64,000 nucleotides of DNA from Chryseobacterium flavum (GCF_003385595.1 NZ_QNUE01000007.1:211015-275014), one strand, 5' to 3'; shown: positions 42,932-52,565, counted from the stretch's first letter. Translations and numbers: made by a program. The notes: generated by a model not told the origin, from the letters alone.

Positions 42932-43639
42932 ATGATGAAAATTACTTTAAGCTTCGGGATGTTATTATTGTCAGCGATGGGGTATTCACAGGCGAAGGAA
43001 TATCAGCTTGAAAATGTGACAACCTATCGGGCAAAAACAGATTTTTATTCTAATTTTCTCCATATATATTCTACTGCGGATTACCGGACGAATTTATTTG
43101 TCCTTGCCACTCCGATGGGTAATTTTTCCACCCTGAAATTGGGGGAGAAAATGTATGCGGTTTATTCAGAGGATGGAAAAACTTTTCAGATTGATACAGA
43201 AGAAACCCTTGATCGGAATAAATACCGGCTCAATAATGAACCGGATCTGGATATCCGTTCAGTCAGCGTTCCTGTCATAAAACAAACCGGTAAAAAAGAA
43301 CATCTGAATTCTGTTGCTTGTGAGGTATTCACGATGAAAACAGGAGATCTTGTGGATACACTATGCATTGATACGAGGTCAGAGGTGAATACCGTTCCTT
43401 TTTTAATACCGGAAGCAAAAGGTCTGAAAGGCTTGGTGTATCGGATTGGCAATACAATGGAGTTGGTAAAAACCGGGCGTTATACAGATGTAGTGAAAGA
43501 AGAATTGGAAAAGGAGCCTGAGCAGGTGCAGGAATCCGGGGCCCCTATACAGACTTCTGAAAAATTTGTTATCTGGTTTGATGAAAAAGCTGAAGGTGAA
43601 AAATACAAAGCGGAATATAAGAAAAGAAAACAGCCTTAA
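42932..43639 (+). CDS. Secreted hypothetical protein
   Basis: 235 residues from ATG 42932 (MMKITLSFGMLLLSAMGYSQ, a signal peptide); an ATG at 42887 would put 15 non-signal residues in front. Beta-rich body with two Cys (SVACEVF, DTLCIDT) that could pair, and a highly charged C-terminal tail (EELEKEPEQVQE to KKRKQP). No family recognised, loosely like periplasmic DUF4412-type proteins. Confidence 0.65.
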   Translation: MMKITLSFGMLLLSAMGYSQAKEYQLENVTTYRAKTDFYSNFLHIYSTADYRTNLFVLATPMGNFSTLKLGEKMYAVYSEDGKTFQIDTEETLDRNKYRLNNEPDLDIRSVSVPVIKQTGKKEHLNSVACEVFTMKTGDLVDTLCIDTRSEVNTVPFLIPEAKGLKGLVYRIGNTMELVKTGRYTDVVKEELEKEPEQVQESGAPIQTSEKFVIWFDEKAEGEKYKAEYKKRKQP

Positions 43640-43845
43640 TCATAACATACATGCAAGCTGACTTTCCATCTGGAGTTCAGGCTTATTAATCACTCAATAC
43701 AATGACTCATTTTTGTTTTTTTATATTATGTATTTGCAGTTCATGAAATATTGACAAAAATGTTGCGACTTACCGAAAGTCAGCATGTCGCTATCTCCCC
43801 CTATAATTGTCGGATATCCAATATATACGAAATAAAGGAACCATA

Positions 43846-43853
43846 TATCTTTG
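43846..43853 (+). promoter_or_regulatory. Promoter -7 box of the hydrolase lipoprotein gene
   Basis: TATCTTTG is a perfect TAnnTTTG, 28 bp ahead of ATG 43882. It lies after the in-frame ATG at 43807, which supports the later start. Confidence 0.45.
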
Positions 43854-43881
43854 TTTTATACTAATTAACAATGATATATCT

Positions 43882-44817
43882 ATGAAAACGACAGCAGTAC
43901 TAGGATATATAACAGCAGTTTTTCTTGCTTTACTGATATCCTGCCAACAAGAAACAAAAGATAGAAAAAACCAAACGGCTTCTGCGAAGGCTACCTCGGA
44001 TGGGAAAGCATTAAAGCCGTCCGAAAGTGGTTATGCGGAAGTCAATGGATTAAAGATGTACTATGAAGTATATGGTGAAGGAAAGCCTCTTGTCCTTCTG
44101 CACGGAGCCTATATGACAATTCCCTTAAACTGGTCTGAAATCATTCCTATGTTTAAAGGCCGGAAAATAATTGTTGCTGAAATGCAGGGACATGGACGGA
44201 CCCGGGATATTGACCGGAAAATAAGTTATGAAGCAATGGCAGATGATGTATCCGGCTTACTGAAACATCTTAAGATAGATCGGGCAGATATATTGGGGTA
44301 TAGTATGGGAGGGGGAATAGCTTTTCAACTGGCTGTACGGCATCCTGAGCAGGTACGCCGGCTTATTGTATTATCTGGCAGTTATGCACACGACGGATGG
44401 TGGCCTGATGTGGAAACATCCTTCTCCACAATCAATGCAGAGGTATTTAAAGGTTCCCCGATAGAAAAACAATATGACAGCCTGGGTAATGATCCGAAAC
44501 ATTTTCCCGAATTTGTAAAAAAGGTAATCAGCGTCGATCTAGAACCTTATGACTGGTCCCGGGATGTAAAAAATATAAAAGCACCTTTATTTATGGCAAT
44601 CGGTGATGCTGATGGAATACAATATGAACATGCTTTGGATTTATTCAGGGCGCTTGGTGGTGGAAAAATGGGGGATATTCATGGGCTGCCACAATCCCGT
44701 CTGGCTATTATACCGGGAACAACCCATATAGGAATGATGTACCGGATGGATTGGCTGGTTCCGATGATTGATGATTTTTTGGATTCTGATCTTAAAACGG
44801 CTCCTCCGACATTTTAA
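43882..44817 (+). CDS. Alpha/beta hydrolase lipoprotein
   Basis: 311 residues from ATG 43882; the start is chosen because a lipoprotein signal follows directly (LALLISC lipobox) and a promoter box lies just upstream. After a polar linker the hydrolase domain shows VLLHGAYMT (oxyanion), ILGYSMGGGIAF (nucleophile Ser), an acid in AIGDADGI and His in PGTTHIGM. Anchored in an envelope membrane, probably an esterase or peptidase of the proline-iminopeptidase type. Substrate unknown. Confidence 0.85.
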   Translation: MKTTAVLGYITAVFLALLISCQQETKDRKNQTASAKATSDGKALKPSESGYAEVNGLKMYYEVYGEGKPLVLLHGAYMTIPLNWSEIIPMFKGRKIIVAEMQGHGRTRDIDRKISYEAMADDVSGLLKHLKIDRADILGYSMGGGIAFQLAVRHPEQVRRLIVLSGSYAHDGWWPDVETSFSTINAEVFKGSPIEKQYDSLGNDPKHFPEFVKKVISVDLEPYDWSRDVKNIKAPLFMAIGDADGIQYEHALDLFRALGGGKMGDIHGLPQSRLAIIPGTTHIGMMYRMDWLVPMIDDFLDSDLKTAPPTF

Positions 44818-44980
44818 TGGAACATGAAATGAAAAGCCTTCACATCTCAGGATTGGAGGTTTTTTTATATACTATCAATTATTACCAAAAATAAGAAAGT
44901 AACATGATCAGTAGCTTATATAGAAGACGGTATAGCTAAATTGGTTATATTTATTGTTTAATTGAAAATGAATTTGTGAG

Positions 44981-45769
44981 ATGAAGTTAACACTATATCA
45001 GATCGACGCATTTACAGAGGAGATCTTTAGAGGAAACCCGGCTTGCGTTGTTCCTCTTGAAAGCTGGTTGCCAGATGAAACATTACTGAATATAGCAAAA
45101 GAAAATGCAGTAGCTGAAACGGCATTTTTTATAGATAACGGGAAGGAAATACAGTTACGCTGGTTTACTCCCGAATTTGAGATGGACCTATGCGGTCATG
45201 CAACTCTGGCAACCGCCCATTGCCTGGTTTCAATTTTGAATTATTCCCATAATGAAATACTTTTTGAAACCAAAAGTGGTCAGCTTAAAGTAACTTTTAA
45301 AGAGGATACTTATTATCTGGATTTTCCATCAAGGATGCCGGTAAGTTCAGAACTGCCGGAAATTATTGCCCGGTCACTGAATATTCAACCCAAAGAAGTA
45401 TTACAATCAAGAGATTTTGTACTCGTTTACGATACAGAAGAAGATATTAAAAACATTAAGATAGACCAGTCTATATTTAACCAGATCAATTTAGATCCCG
45501 GTGGAGTGGTGGTAACGTCGAAAGGTGCTGATAGTGACTTTGTATCAAGGTTTTTTACACCCCAGGCAAGTATTCTTGAAGATCCGGTTACAGGCTCCGC
45601 CCATTGCTCACTTGTTCCTTTCTGGGCGGAAAGGCTGGGAAAAGATGAATTGTCAGCCGTTCAGCTTTCCGAAAGGCAGGGAAAACTGTTCTGTAAGAAT
45701 CAGAAAGAAAGAGTGATTATTGCAGGTAAGGCAAAAACATACCTTATAGGGCATATTTGGACAGAGTAA
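44981..45769 (+). CDS. PhzF-family isomerase-like protein
   Basis: 262 residues, standard PhzF length. It begins with the typical YQIDAFTEEIFRGNPACVVPL, followed by NAVAETAFF with the catalytic Glu and RWFTPEFEMDLCGHATLATAH. The second half contains DPVTGSAHCSL. PhzF-type proteins isomerise dihydro-hydroxyanthranilate in phenazine makers, but most family members, as here without phenazine genes, have unknown small-molecule substrates. Stands alone. Confidence 0.9.
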   Translation: MKLTLYQIDAFTEEIFRGNPACVVPLESWLPDETLLNIAKENAVAETAFFIDNGKEIQLRWFTPEFEMDLCGHATLATAHCLVSILNYSHNEILFETKSGQLKVTFKEDTYYLDFPSRMPVSSELPEIIARSLNIQPKEVLQSRDFVLVYDTEEDIKNIKIDQSIFNQINLDPGGVVVTSKGADSDFVSRFFTPQASILEDPVTGSAHCSLVPFWAERLGKDELSAVQLSERQGKLFCKNQKERVIIAGKAKTYLIGHIWTE

Positions 45770-46145
45770 ATAAAGCTCCTTTACTAAACGAGCTTATTTT
45801 AAGATTGCATGTATGACATATGTTAAATGCTAAATAAGCCTTCCAACGGGAAGGCTTATTTGAGCGGGTTATCGATGAAAATATTAGGAATTAAATGTTG
45901 ATCAAAAATACTTGCCGGTCTGTTAATTTAATTATGATTTTAATCATAATGAGTTAAATGAATTGAATAAAATTATTTTTCAGGCAAATTCAGACCGTAA
46001 ATACCCGCTATATTATAAGACAATGCTTACAAATACCACTTTGCACGATTGTTGATTGAACAATTAAAGAAAGCCAAAAATCCTACAATCATCGTTGGTG
46101 GAAAAATACAATTGTTTATTCTGTTAATAATTTAATAAGAAGTAT
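45770..46145. other. Gap with terminator and a small coding relic
   Basis: Contains the terminator at 45832-45861. Between about 46017 and 46130 a closed, startless frame reads DNAYKYHFARLLIEQLKKAK and onward NPTIIVGG, which looks like a scrap of a lost gene that I cannot name. Confidence 0.45.
45832..45861 (+). terminator. Strong hairpin terminator
   Basis: AAATAAGCCTTCC (45832-45844) is fully complementary to GGAAGGCTTATTT (45849-45861), loop AACG. It ends the phzF-like gene. Confidence 0.8.
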
Positions 46146-46367
46146 ATGAATTATAATGAAGCATTGCAGCATAAAAAAGAAGCATTAAAAAAAGCGGATG
46201 AGTCTGTTCTCAATAATTATCACATTATTATTGTTCCGGCGGATACAGCTGAAAGTGCCAGGTATATTGAAGAATATTCTAAAAAACCTGATCATTTTAA
46301 AGACAGTGATTGCAGAAAATATAGTTCAAACGGAGAGTTTCAGGTTGTAAGTTTCAAGAAGTCATGA
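46146..46367 (+). CDS. Small hypothetical protein
   Basis: 73 residues (MNYNEALQHKKEALKKADES), alpha/beta composition with the segment YHIIIVPADTAESARYIEEY and one Cys. No signal or membrane helix. Small cytoplasmic proteins of this kind are common in the genus; function unknown. A bidirectional terminator separates it from the convergent lipoprotein gene. Confidence 0.6.
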   Translation: MNYNEALQHKKEALKKADESVLNNYHIIIVPADTAESARYIEEYSKKPDHFKDSDCRKYSSNGEFQVVSFKKS

Positions 46368-46387
46368 ACAATGCTGATGATAAATAA

Positions 46388-46417
46388 AAGAGTAAGCAAT
46401 GTTAAAAGCTTACTCTT
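46388..46417. terminator. Bidirectional terminator
   Basis: AAGAGTAAGC (46388-46397) pairs with GCTTACTCTT (46408-46417), with A and T flanks on both sides. It sits between two convergent genes. Confidence 0.75.
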
Positions 46418-46462
46418 AAATGTCTCTCCGGTGAGATGTTATACTATATAATACTGAGTATG

Positions 46463-46750
46463 TTATCTTTTTGGATGTGCTGAATCAGAAACCGCAGCAT
46501 TGATATTGCCTGTACTGTTGCCTGTATTGTTATTACTGGTTTTTCTTCCTCCTATATGAGTTTTCGTATTTATACTGTCACGATCTGTGAGGCTGTCCTG
46601 AGAGTTGGGCGATGCTGTTGAAGCAGAATCAGGATAATTGTTCTGTATATGTGTTGAATCAACAGTAACAGAATTTTCCTGAGATTCTTTTTTTGTACAG
46701 GCTGAAGTTAAAAAGCCGGCAACGGTCATTAATAAGAATAATTTTTTCAT
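46463..46750 (-). CDS. Small lipoprotein
   Basis: 95 residues. Lipoprotein signal (MKKLFLLMTVAGFLTSAC), then a low-complexity, Ser/Asn/Asp-rich tail (SASTASPNSQDSLTDRDSIN) without secondary-structure signs. Probably a disordered envelope protein of unknown role. Confidence 0.7.
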   Translation of the reverse strand: MKKLFLLMTVAGFLTSACTKKESQENSVTVDSTHIQNNYPDSASTASPNSQDSLTDRDSINTKTHIGGRKTSNNNTGNSTGNINAAVSDSAHPKR

Positions 46751-46937
46751 AACTATTTTGTAAATGGGTTAAATACAATACTTTGGTATTCAAAATTATT
46801 CATTCATCATCATTATTTATTATGATTGAAGTCATACAGCATGAATATTAATATGGAACTGTTACCCGGATGATGGCTATCCTTTATAAAAACAATCAAT
46901 AATTATCAGATGTTGGACTTATAGCAGAAGCTTTTTA

Positions 46938-47993
46938 TTACGGGATGATTTTTTTAACACGCATTTCATCAAACAGTTTATAAAACATCTGTTCCGTGTC
47001 TACAAATTCATGGAATCCCATTCTTCTTGCCTTAGTACCGTCTGCAAAAAAATCATAATCCCAGGAGAATACAAAGTCACCAAATCCCCATGAAGAAACT
47101 TCATTGAAACGGTACTGCAGTCCATATTCTTCTCTGATCAATTCCCAAACGGCTTCTTTGTCAGCCATCATGGTCTGTAATGGCAATTGCAACGGGGGAG
47201 CAGTTTCCATATGAAAGTATGAAGCAATTTTCGGCCAGAGCTCGTTCCATCTGAACAGGTCTCCGTTATTAATATTAAATGCCTGATTGGCACATTGAGA
47301 GTTTGTAGCAGCCCATACAATGGCCTTGGCCAGTAACGTAGAATCAGTCATTTCCATAAGGGTATTATAAGCACCTGCTTTTCCGGGAAAGCGTAAGGGT
47401 ATTCCAAGTTTTTTTGAAATAGTAGCAAATACAGCAATTAGCATCGCTAAGTTCATCGGATTTCCTGTCGCGGTACCTCCAACTACCGAAGGACGTATTG
47501 CGGACCATGTCCAGTTTTTACCTTGCTGTTGTTTTTCCAGATATTGCTGCTGGGCTGTATTGAATTCAGGAGGCATATGTCCGGCATCTGTTTCTTTTGC
47601 AGGAGTTTTAAAAGGGCCAAGATGTGCGCCATACACTTTGTATCCCTGCATTAAGCTGACATGTTGCAGGTTTTCAGATACGGATTCAATAGTACTGACG
47701 ACATTCATTAACATGTTCAGGTTGGGCTCAACAAGTTCAGACCAGCTTTTCCGGTCCTGATAAGCCACATAAAAAATGTGTGTAACCGTAGTTAAAACTT
47801 CCAGCTTACTTTTATAATCATTTATATTTAGCAGATCTACAGCAATATAACGAACATTAGCAGTGTTGGTTCCGCCTCTCCGCGAAAGACCGATAATATT
47901 CCATGTACCGAGTTCCGTTAAATAATCGATGAGATTTGTTCCTATCACTCCGTTAGCTCCCACGATGAGGGCTGTATTTTGTATGGGGTCCAT
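46938..47993 (-). CDS. PRISE-type SDR (progesterone 5-beta-reductase/iridoid synthase-like)
   Basis: 351 residues. Rossmann motif ALIVGANGVIGTNL at the N-terminus, then MQGYKVYGAH (the family uses Tyr in a YxxxK-free arrangement with Lys before the Tyr), WTWSAIRPSVVGG and FNINNGDLFRWNELWPKIA. These segments are characteristic of the PRISE family, which reduces enone C=C bonds with NADPH. Divergent from an AraC gene (89 bp), its likely regulator. Substrate unknown, presumably an electrophilic enone. Confidence 0.85.
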   Translation of the reverse strand: MDPIQNTALIVGANGVIGTNLIDYLTELGTWNIIGLSRRGGTNTANVRYIAVDLLNINDYKSKLEVLTTVTHIFYVAYQDRKSWSELVEPNLNMLMNVVSTIESVSENLQHVSLMQGYKVYGAHLGPFKTPAKETDAGHMPPEFNTAQQQYLEKQQQGKNWTWSAIRPSVVGGTATGNPMNLAMLIAVFATISKKLGIPLRFPGKAGAYNTLMEMTDSTLLAKAIVWAATNSQCANQAFNINNGDLFRWNELWPKIASYFHMETAPPLQLPLQTMMADKEAVWELIREEYGLQYRFNEVSSWGFGDFVFSWDYDFFADGTKARRMGFHEFVDTEQMFYKLFDEMRVKKIIP

Positions 47994-48082
47994 ATAGTTA
48001 TATTTAAATTCGTATTACAAAATTAGGCAGGTTAAATCAGAGTATTATGTAAAAATCAAATATAATATTGTAAATTAACAAC

Positions 48083-48871
48083 ATGAAACGGTACCAACAA
48101 TTTGAACCTGTTCTTATTTCTGACTTTAGCGTATCACAATGGGAACATCCTGAGCATAATCATAATCATTATGAACTTATTCTGATCCGCAAGGGCTCGG
48201 GTAAGCATATTGTCAACGGAAATCCCATATCCTATGAGTCAGGTATGGTATTCCTGCTTGGTCCGGAAGACTGCCATCACTTTGAGACCGGGGAAGAAAC
48301 TCATTTTACCTATATTAAGTTTACAGATGCCTATCTTTATCGTAAAACCGGCGATCATCAGAAAGTAATACATGATCTGGAGTATCTTATTAAAAGCAGG
48401 GAGACCCATCAGACAGGATTTAAGCTTCCCGATGATGAGCTTCATACGGTACGGTTAATTTTTAATGTTATAGTTGCCCTGAAAGATCATATTCTTTATA
48501 ATCAGGATCTGATATGGTATCAGCTTCTTACACTTTCCAGGATTTTAAAAAGGAATATGCCGGAACTCAAAACTTCCGGTACACAGGTAAGAAATCTTCA
48601 GGCTATATTCTGCTATATTCATAAAAATATTTATGAACCGGATCTTCTCAGAACGAGGGTTATGGCAAACCACTTTAACCTTGCTGCAGACTATTTCGGG
48701 AACTATTTTAAAAGAAATACCGGAACTACATTAAGAAATTATATACATCAGTATAGAAATACTCTAATCAGCCACCGTATGACAAGTGGGAAAACGAGCC
48801 TTAAAGAAATTGCAGCGGAATTTGGATTGACCGATGCCAGTCACCTGATGAAAATTATTCAAAAGAAATAA
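48083..48871 (+). CDS. AraC-family regulator next to the PRISE reductase
   Basis: 262 residues: N-terminal cupin with NHNHYELILIRKGSGKH and GPEDCHHFE, C-terminal double HTH (MANHFNLAADYFGNYFKRNT, then LKEIAAEFGLTDASHLMKII). The second HTH is short at the C-terminus, ending QKK, but the main helices are present. Divergent from the reductase at 46938. Confidence 0.85.
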   Translation: MKRYQQFEPVLISDFSVSQWEHPEHNHNHYELILIRKGSGKHIVNGNPISYESGMVFLLGPEDCHHFETGEETHFTYIKFTDAYLYRKTGDHQKVIHDLEYLIKSRETHQTGFKLPDDELHTVRLIFNVIVALKDHILYNQDLIWYQLLTLSRILKRNMPELKTSGTQVRNLQAIFCYIHKNIYEPDLLRTRVMANHFNLAADYFGNYFKRNTGTTLRNYIHQYRNTLISHRMTSGKTSLKEIAAEFGLTDASHLMKIIQKK

Positions 48872-49198
48872 GTAGATATTTTCTTTAGCGGATTTGCTAA
48901 CCCTTTATTATCTTGATCTGGATATTCTTATTACATTACTCTATAAATGAACAAATTCAGATCATCCCAGATGATTCTCTTCTCAATCTTTGTTTGAAAA
49001 ATATTTGTATTTTAGCCGGAATATGTTGTTTTTTAATAAACATATTGTCTGCTGATTAAAATTCAGATAATTTGAAGAAAAAATTAGTAGATTTGCACGA
49101 AACAAAAAAAATAATACATATTAAGAACTATTCTCTGTAGCAGCACAGAATGATGAAACAGGGAATAACAGGATTTTAGGTTATAAAACTACTGAACT
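48872..49198. other. Promoter gap of the lipoprotein gene
   Basis: No gene. TAGATTTG at 49088-49095 is a perfect TAnnTTTG -7 box and would give a 5' leader of about 95 bases before ATG 49199. No clear -33 box. Confidence 0.4.
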
Positions 49199-49567
49199 AT
49201 GAAGAAACTTTTTTTACTTTTATTAACGGCATTTTTATTTATCGGTTGCAGCTCTGATGACGATACTATTTATGATTATGTAGGGACCTGGTCCGGCACT
49301 TATGATGGCAGCGACAAAGGAGTTTGGAATTTTGTAGTGGATGATGCCGGTAAAGTTGTAGGAACCATGCATTCCGATGTAAATAATGAGAATTACAATA
49401 TTTCCGGTAATTTAAGTACTACAGGAGATCTGAATGCAGTAGTAGGACTTCCGTCAAAAGGAGAATTCAGAGGAACCCTGAATACAGATAAGAACGGAAG
49501 CGGAAACTGGTCTAATGCTCTTCCGACACCGGCAAAATCAGGAAGCTGGCAAGGAACAAAAAAATAA
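49199..49567 (+). CDS. Lipoprotein, small beta-sandwich-like
   Basis: 122 residues. Lipoprotein signal with lipobox at LFIGC (MKKLFLLLLTAFLFIGC), then a beta-rich domain with repeated TWSGTYDGSD, GNLSTTGDLNAVVG and SGSWQGTKK that resembles small lipocalin-like envelope proteins. No catalytic residues. Common in the genus; function unknown. Confidence 0.7.
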   Translation: MKKLFLLLLTAFLFIGCSSDDDTIYDYVGTWSGTYDGSDKGVWNFVVDDAGKVVGTMHSDVNNENYNISGNLSTTGDLNAVVGLPSKGEFRGTLNTDKNGSGNWSNALPTPAKSGSWQGTKK

Positions 49568-49572
49568 AATAT

Positions 49573-49601
49573 AAAGTCTGTAGAATATCTGCAGACTTTT
49601 T
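49573..49601. terminator. Terminator between convergent genes
   Basis: AAGTCTG (49573-49579) pairs with CAGACTT (49591-49597), followed by TTTTTATTT on the plus strand. Confidence 0.75.
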
Positions 49602-49604
49602 TAT

Positions 49605-50237
49605 TTAAGCAAATCCCATGTGGGTAATTTCCTTGTTTTTTCTTAATACCACAAAATACAGCAAAGAATCATTTTCTGAAAACTGCTTTTTAAAATTCAC
49701 TTTACCATTATCACTTAAAGAAATGTTTTCTTCAAAGCATTCTGTCTTGTAATTTTCAAAATCTATACAGATGGTTACCAGTGTGATGGTGTCTGCCGAA
49801 ACTTTTTCATCCACATACAGGATATGATCCAGAATCTGGATGCCATCCGGCAATTTCTTTTTTTCTCCAAACTGAAACCTGTTCAGAAGAGCTTTGCCTT
49901 CCTTAGTCTGTAGTCCTTTATCTACTGTTCGGCTCCCTCTTCCGGACACGGGGTCCAGATCTTTTATTTCAGTCATCAGTTTTGCAAATTTCTGGTAGAG
50001 GAGGGGGTCACCTGCTTCCTTAATGTAGCTATTCAGGTTTGTACGTATGATTTTTCCTGTCTTGGAGCAATGTCCGAATTCGGAGCTGTTCTGTCTTACT
50101 TTTTCATAAGACGGCGCTTTTTTAAAGGCTGCTTTATTAAAACCACTCTTTTTCCGGACCACATTTTTGCCATTCAGGTCATAAAAAACGAGGTCGCCGA
50201 CAGCTCCTTTGATTTTGACTATACTTTCATACGTTGC
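49605..50237 (-). CDS. Conserved flavobacterial hypothetical protein
   Basis: 210 residues from ATG 50237 (MATYESIVKIKGAVGDLVFY); an ATG at 50267 would add ten residues. The N-terminal part (LNGKNVVRKKSGFNKAAFKK, RQNSSEFGHCSKTGKIIR) is strongly basic, the C-terminal part beta-rich and acidic. This type is frequent and multi-copy in Chryseobacterium and has no assigned role. No signal peptide. Confidence 0.65.
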   Translation of the reverse strand, partial: ATYESIVKIKGAVGDLVFYDLNGKNVVRKKSGFNKAAFKKAPSYEKVRQNSSEFGHCSKTGKIIRTNLNSYIKEAGDPLLYQKFAKLMTEIKDLDPVSGRGSRTVDKGLQTKEGKALLNRFQFGEKKKLPDGIQILDHILYVDEKVSADTITLVTICIDFENYKTECFEENISLSDNGKVNFKKQFSENDSLLYFVVLRKNKEITHMGFA

Positions 50238-50400
50238 CATATTGCTATTGCTCAAATTGAAAGCCAAATATAGTAATAAATAAATGAAAATAAAATTTTA
50301 ACATATATTTATAATATAGTTGTAGTATAGTTATAATATAATTAAAATATAAAATGTATATTTGTAAATAATATCTTAATGGAGTAAAAATCAGAGGTAT

Positions 50401-50973
50401 ATGGTATCGGGATTAAATATTAAAAGAATAGGTATAAAGCAGCTGTCTGTATTGCTGGTTATTTCTGCGGTAGCTGTTTCATGCGGATCATCAAAAAAAG
50501 TTTCTGCAACTAAAAAACCGGGTTCCAAAATAGTGGCAAAATCCGAAAACCTTAGAAAACTTGATTCTAAATTTGACGGAAAAGTTCCAAGGTCTGTCAA
50601 TGATATTTTAAAAGATGCTGAAAAATACCTGGGAACACCTTATAAGTTTGGTGGAAATACTTCTTCCGGGTTTGACTGTTCCGGGTTTACGGTGAAAGTG
50701 TTTGAAGAAAATTCATTCACTTTGCCAAGAAGGTCTTCAGATCAGGCAGAAGCAGGAAAGAATATCAGTATTACCGATGTAAAACCAGGCGATTTGCTTT
50801 TTTTTGCAACAGCAGGAGGAAACAGGGTTTCGCATGTAGGGATTGTTCATGATATCGGACCGGATGGGGAAATTAAGTTTATACATGCTTCCACCTCCAA
50901 AGGCGTTATTATTTCATCCCTCAACGAGAAGTATTGGAACAAAGCCTATCTTCATGCTCAGAGAGTCTTATAA
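50401..50973 (+). CDS. NlpC/P60-family cell-wall peptidase lipoprotein
   Basis: 190 residues. Lipoprotein signal (VLLVISAVAVSC), a short basic linker, and a C40 peptidase domain with catalytic Cys in GFDCSGFTVKVF, His in RVSHVGIVHD and a third polar residue near FIHASTSKG. These enzymes cut gamma-D-Glu-diaminopimelate bonds in peptidoglycan. Likely a wall hydrolase in cell growth or recycling. Confidence 0.9.
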   Translation: MVSGLNIKRIGIKQLSVLLVISAVAVSCGSSKKVSATKKPGSKIVAKSENLRKLDSKFDGKVPRSVNDILKDAEKYLGTPYKFGGNTSSGFDCSGFTVKVFEENSFTLPRRSSDQAEAGKNISITDVKPGDLLFFATAGGNRVSHVGIVHDIGPDGEIKFIHASTSKGVIISSLNEKYWNKAYLHAQRVL

Positions 50974-51059
50974 TTTGGTAGAGCAGGAGAAAAATCTTAA
51001 AAAGAATTATGCAATAGCATTGCAGCAAATAACGGCTGAAATTTGTCAAAACGTATACT

Positions 51060-51677
51060 ATGACAGATTTCATAAGATTTTTTATACCATTTTACTTTAT
51101 TTTCTTCTTTGGTGTTTCTTTTTTAGGGATTAGTATTTTAGTCGCCCGGAGAATCGGCAAGAATCCTGATGTTCTTCCTAAAGATGATTCTGCCTACGGA
51201 CTGATTGGTCTTTACTTTAAGATCACGATTTTTTCTTTATTCATTTATGCCTTATTCATACTCATATTTCCGGATGCCGTTTTCTCTATATTTCAGATCC
51301 GCTTTTTGAATATTGCTCTGCTAAAGTATTTGGGAATATCACTGATGGTTATTGCTTTTATCTGGGTTTTTATTGCTCAGATTCAGATGAAGAATTCATG
51401 GCGGATAGGAATTGATGACGAACTGAAAACACCACTGATTACCCATGGATTATTCCGCTTCTCAAGAAATCCGGTATTTCTGGGAATGACAATGAGTCTT
51501 ACAGGTTTTTTCTTTACATTTCCTACGATGATTGCCTTCTTGTTTCTCATTACCGGCAGTATTCTGATGCAAATTCAGATCCGGCTTGAAGAAGCTTACC
51601 TTCTGGTACAACACGGATCAGCCTACAGCGTTTACAAAAAGTCTGTTGGACGCATGTTGGGCTTTATTAAAACATAA
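51060..51677 (+). CDS. Isoprenylcysteine carboxyl methyltransferase-like membrane protein
   Basis: 205 residues with five membrane helices and the C-terminal family signature LITHGLFRFSRNPVFLGMTM followed by RLEEAYLLVQHGSAYSVYKK. The signature binds S-adenosylmethionine in ICMT and bacterial phospholipid methyltransferase homologues. The bacterial substrate is unknown, probably a lipid. Confidence 0.85.
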   Translation: MTDFIRFFIPFYFIFFFGVSFLGISILVARRIGKNPDVLPKDDSAYGLIGLYFKITIFSLFIYALFILIFPDAVFSIFQIRFLNIALLKYLGISLMVIAFIWVFIAQIQMKNSWRIGIDDELKTPLITHGLFRFSRNPVFLGMTMSLTGFFFTFPTMIAFLFLITGSILMQIQIRLEEAYLLVQHGSAYSVYKKSVGRMLGFIKT

Positions 51678-51707
51678 AGTTAAAACCTGTTTTGCTGAAC
51701 TTTTTTG

Positions 51708-51715
51708 TATCTTTG
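51708..51715 (+). promoter_or_regulatory. Promoter -7 box of dapD
   Basis: TATCTTTG matches TAnnTTTG exactly, 37 bp before ATG 51753. The -33 box is weak. Confidence 0.45.
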
Positions 51716-51752
51716 GCCAGTATAATTTTTCAAACTAATTTAAATAAGAAAC

Positions 51753-52565
51753 ATGTCGTTACAACAAACAATTGAAAACATTTGGGATAATAGAGATTTA
51801 TTGCAGAATGAAGACAGCCAGAAAGCGATCAGAGAAGTAGTTTCTTTACTTGATTCGGGAGAGCTTCGTGTAGCTGAGCCTACAGAAAACGGATGGCAGG
51901 TAAATGAGTGGGTGAAGAAAGCAGTCGTAATGTATTTCCCAATCCAGAAGATGGAAACTATTGAAGTAGGTCCATTTGAATTTCATGACAAAATTCCTTT
52001 AAAGAAAAATTATGCAGAAAAGGGAGTAAGGGTTGTACCTCATGCAATTGCGAGAGAAGGTTCTTTTGTAGCTTCAGGCGTAATTATGATGCCATCTTAT
52101 GTAAATATCGGTGCTTATGTGGATTCAGGAACCATGGTAGATACGTGGGCTACAGTGGGTAGCTGTGCGCAGATCGGTAAAAATGTACATTTAAGTGGTG
52201 GTGTTGGTATTGGTGGAGTATTGGAACCATTACAGGCTGCACCGGTAATCATTGAAGATGACTGTTTCATTGGTTCAAGATGTATTGTTGTAGAAGGAGT
52301 TCATGTAGAAAAAGAAGCTGTTTTGGGAGCTAATGTTGTATTAACAGCATCTACAAAAATTATTGATGTTACAGGTAGTGAGCCTGTTGAGATCAAAGGA
52401 AGGGTTCCCGCCCGTTCTGTAGTAATCCCAGGAAGTTATACCAAGCAATATCCGGCCGGAGAATATCAGGTTCCATGTGCTTTGATCATTGGTCAGAGAA
52501 AAGAATCTACAGATAAGAAGACTTCACTTAATGATGCCTTGAGGGATAATAATGTAGCTGTATAA
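51753..52565 (+). CDS. dapD: 2,3,4,5-tetrahydropyridine-2,6-dicarboxylate N-succinyltransferase
   Basis: 270 residues, the usual length. Left-handed beta-helix hexapeptide repeats run through GVIMMPSYVNIGAYVDSGTM, VGSCAQIGKNVHLSGGVGIG and GVLEPLQAAPVIIEDDCFIG, with the C-terminal VPCALIIGQRKEST. The enzyme succinylates tetrahydrodipicolinate in the succinylase branch of lysine/diaminopimelate synthesis. Cytoplasmic trimer. Monocistronic here, 25 bp before the glycan gene run. Confidence 0.95.
   Translation: MSLQQTIENIWDNRDLLQNEDSQKAIREVVSLLDSGELRVAEPTENGWQVNEWVKKAVVMYFPIQKMETIEVGPFEFHDKIPLKKNYAEKGVRVVPHAIAREGSFVASGVIMMPSYVNIGAYVDSGTMVDTWATVGSCAQIGKNVHLSGGVGIGGVLEPLQAAPVIIEDDCFIGSRCIVVEGVHVEKEAVLGANVVLTASTKIIDVTGSEPVEIKGRVPARSVVIPGSYTKQYPAGEYQVPCALIIGQRKESTDKKTSLNDALRDNNVAV

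Noticed and set aside
44981..45769. Phenazine biosynthesis locus
   Set aside because: PhzF-like genes are widespread alone; no other phz genes are present.
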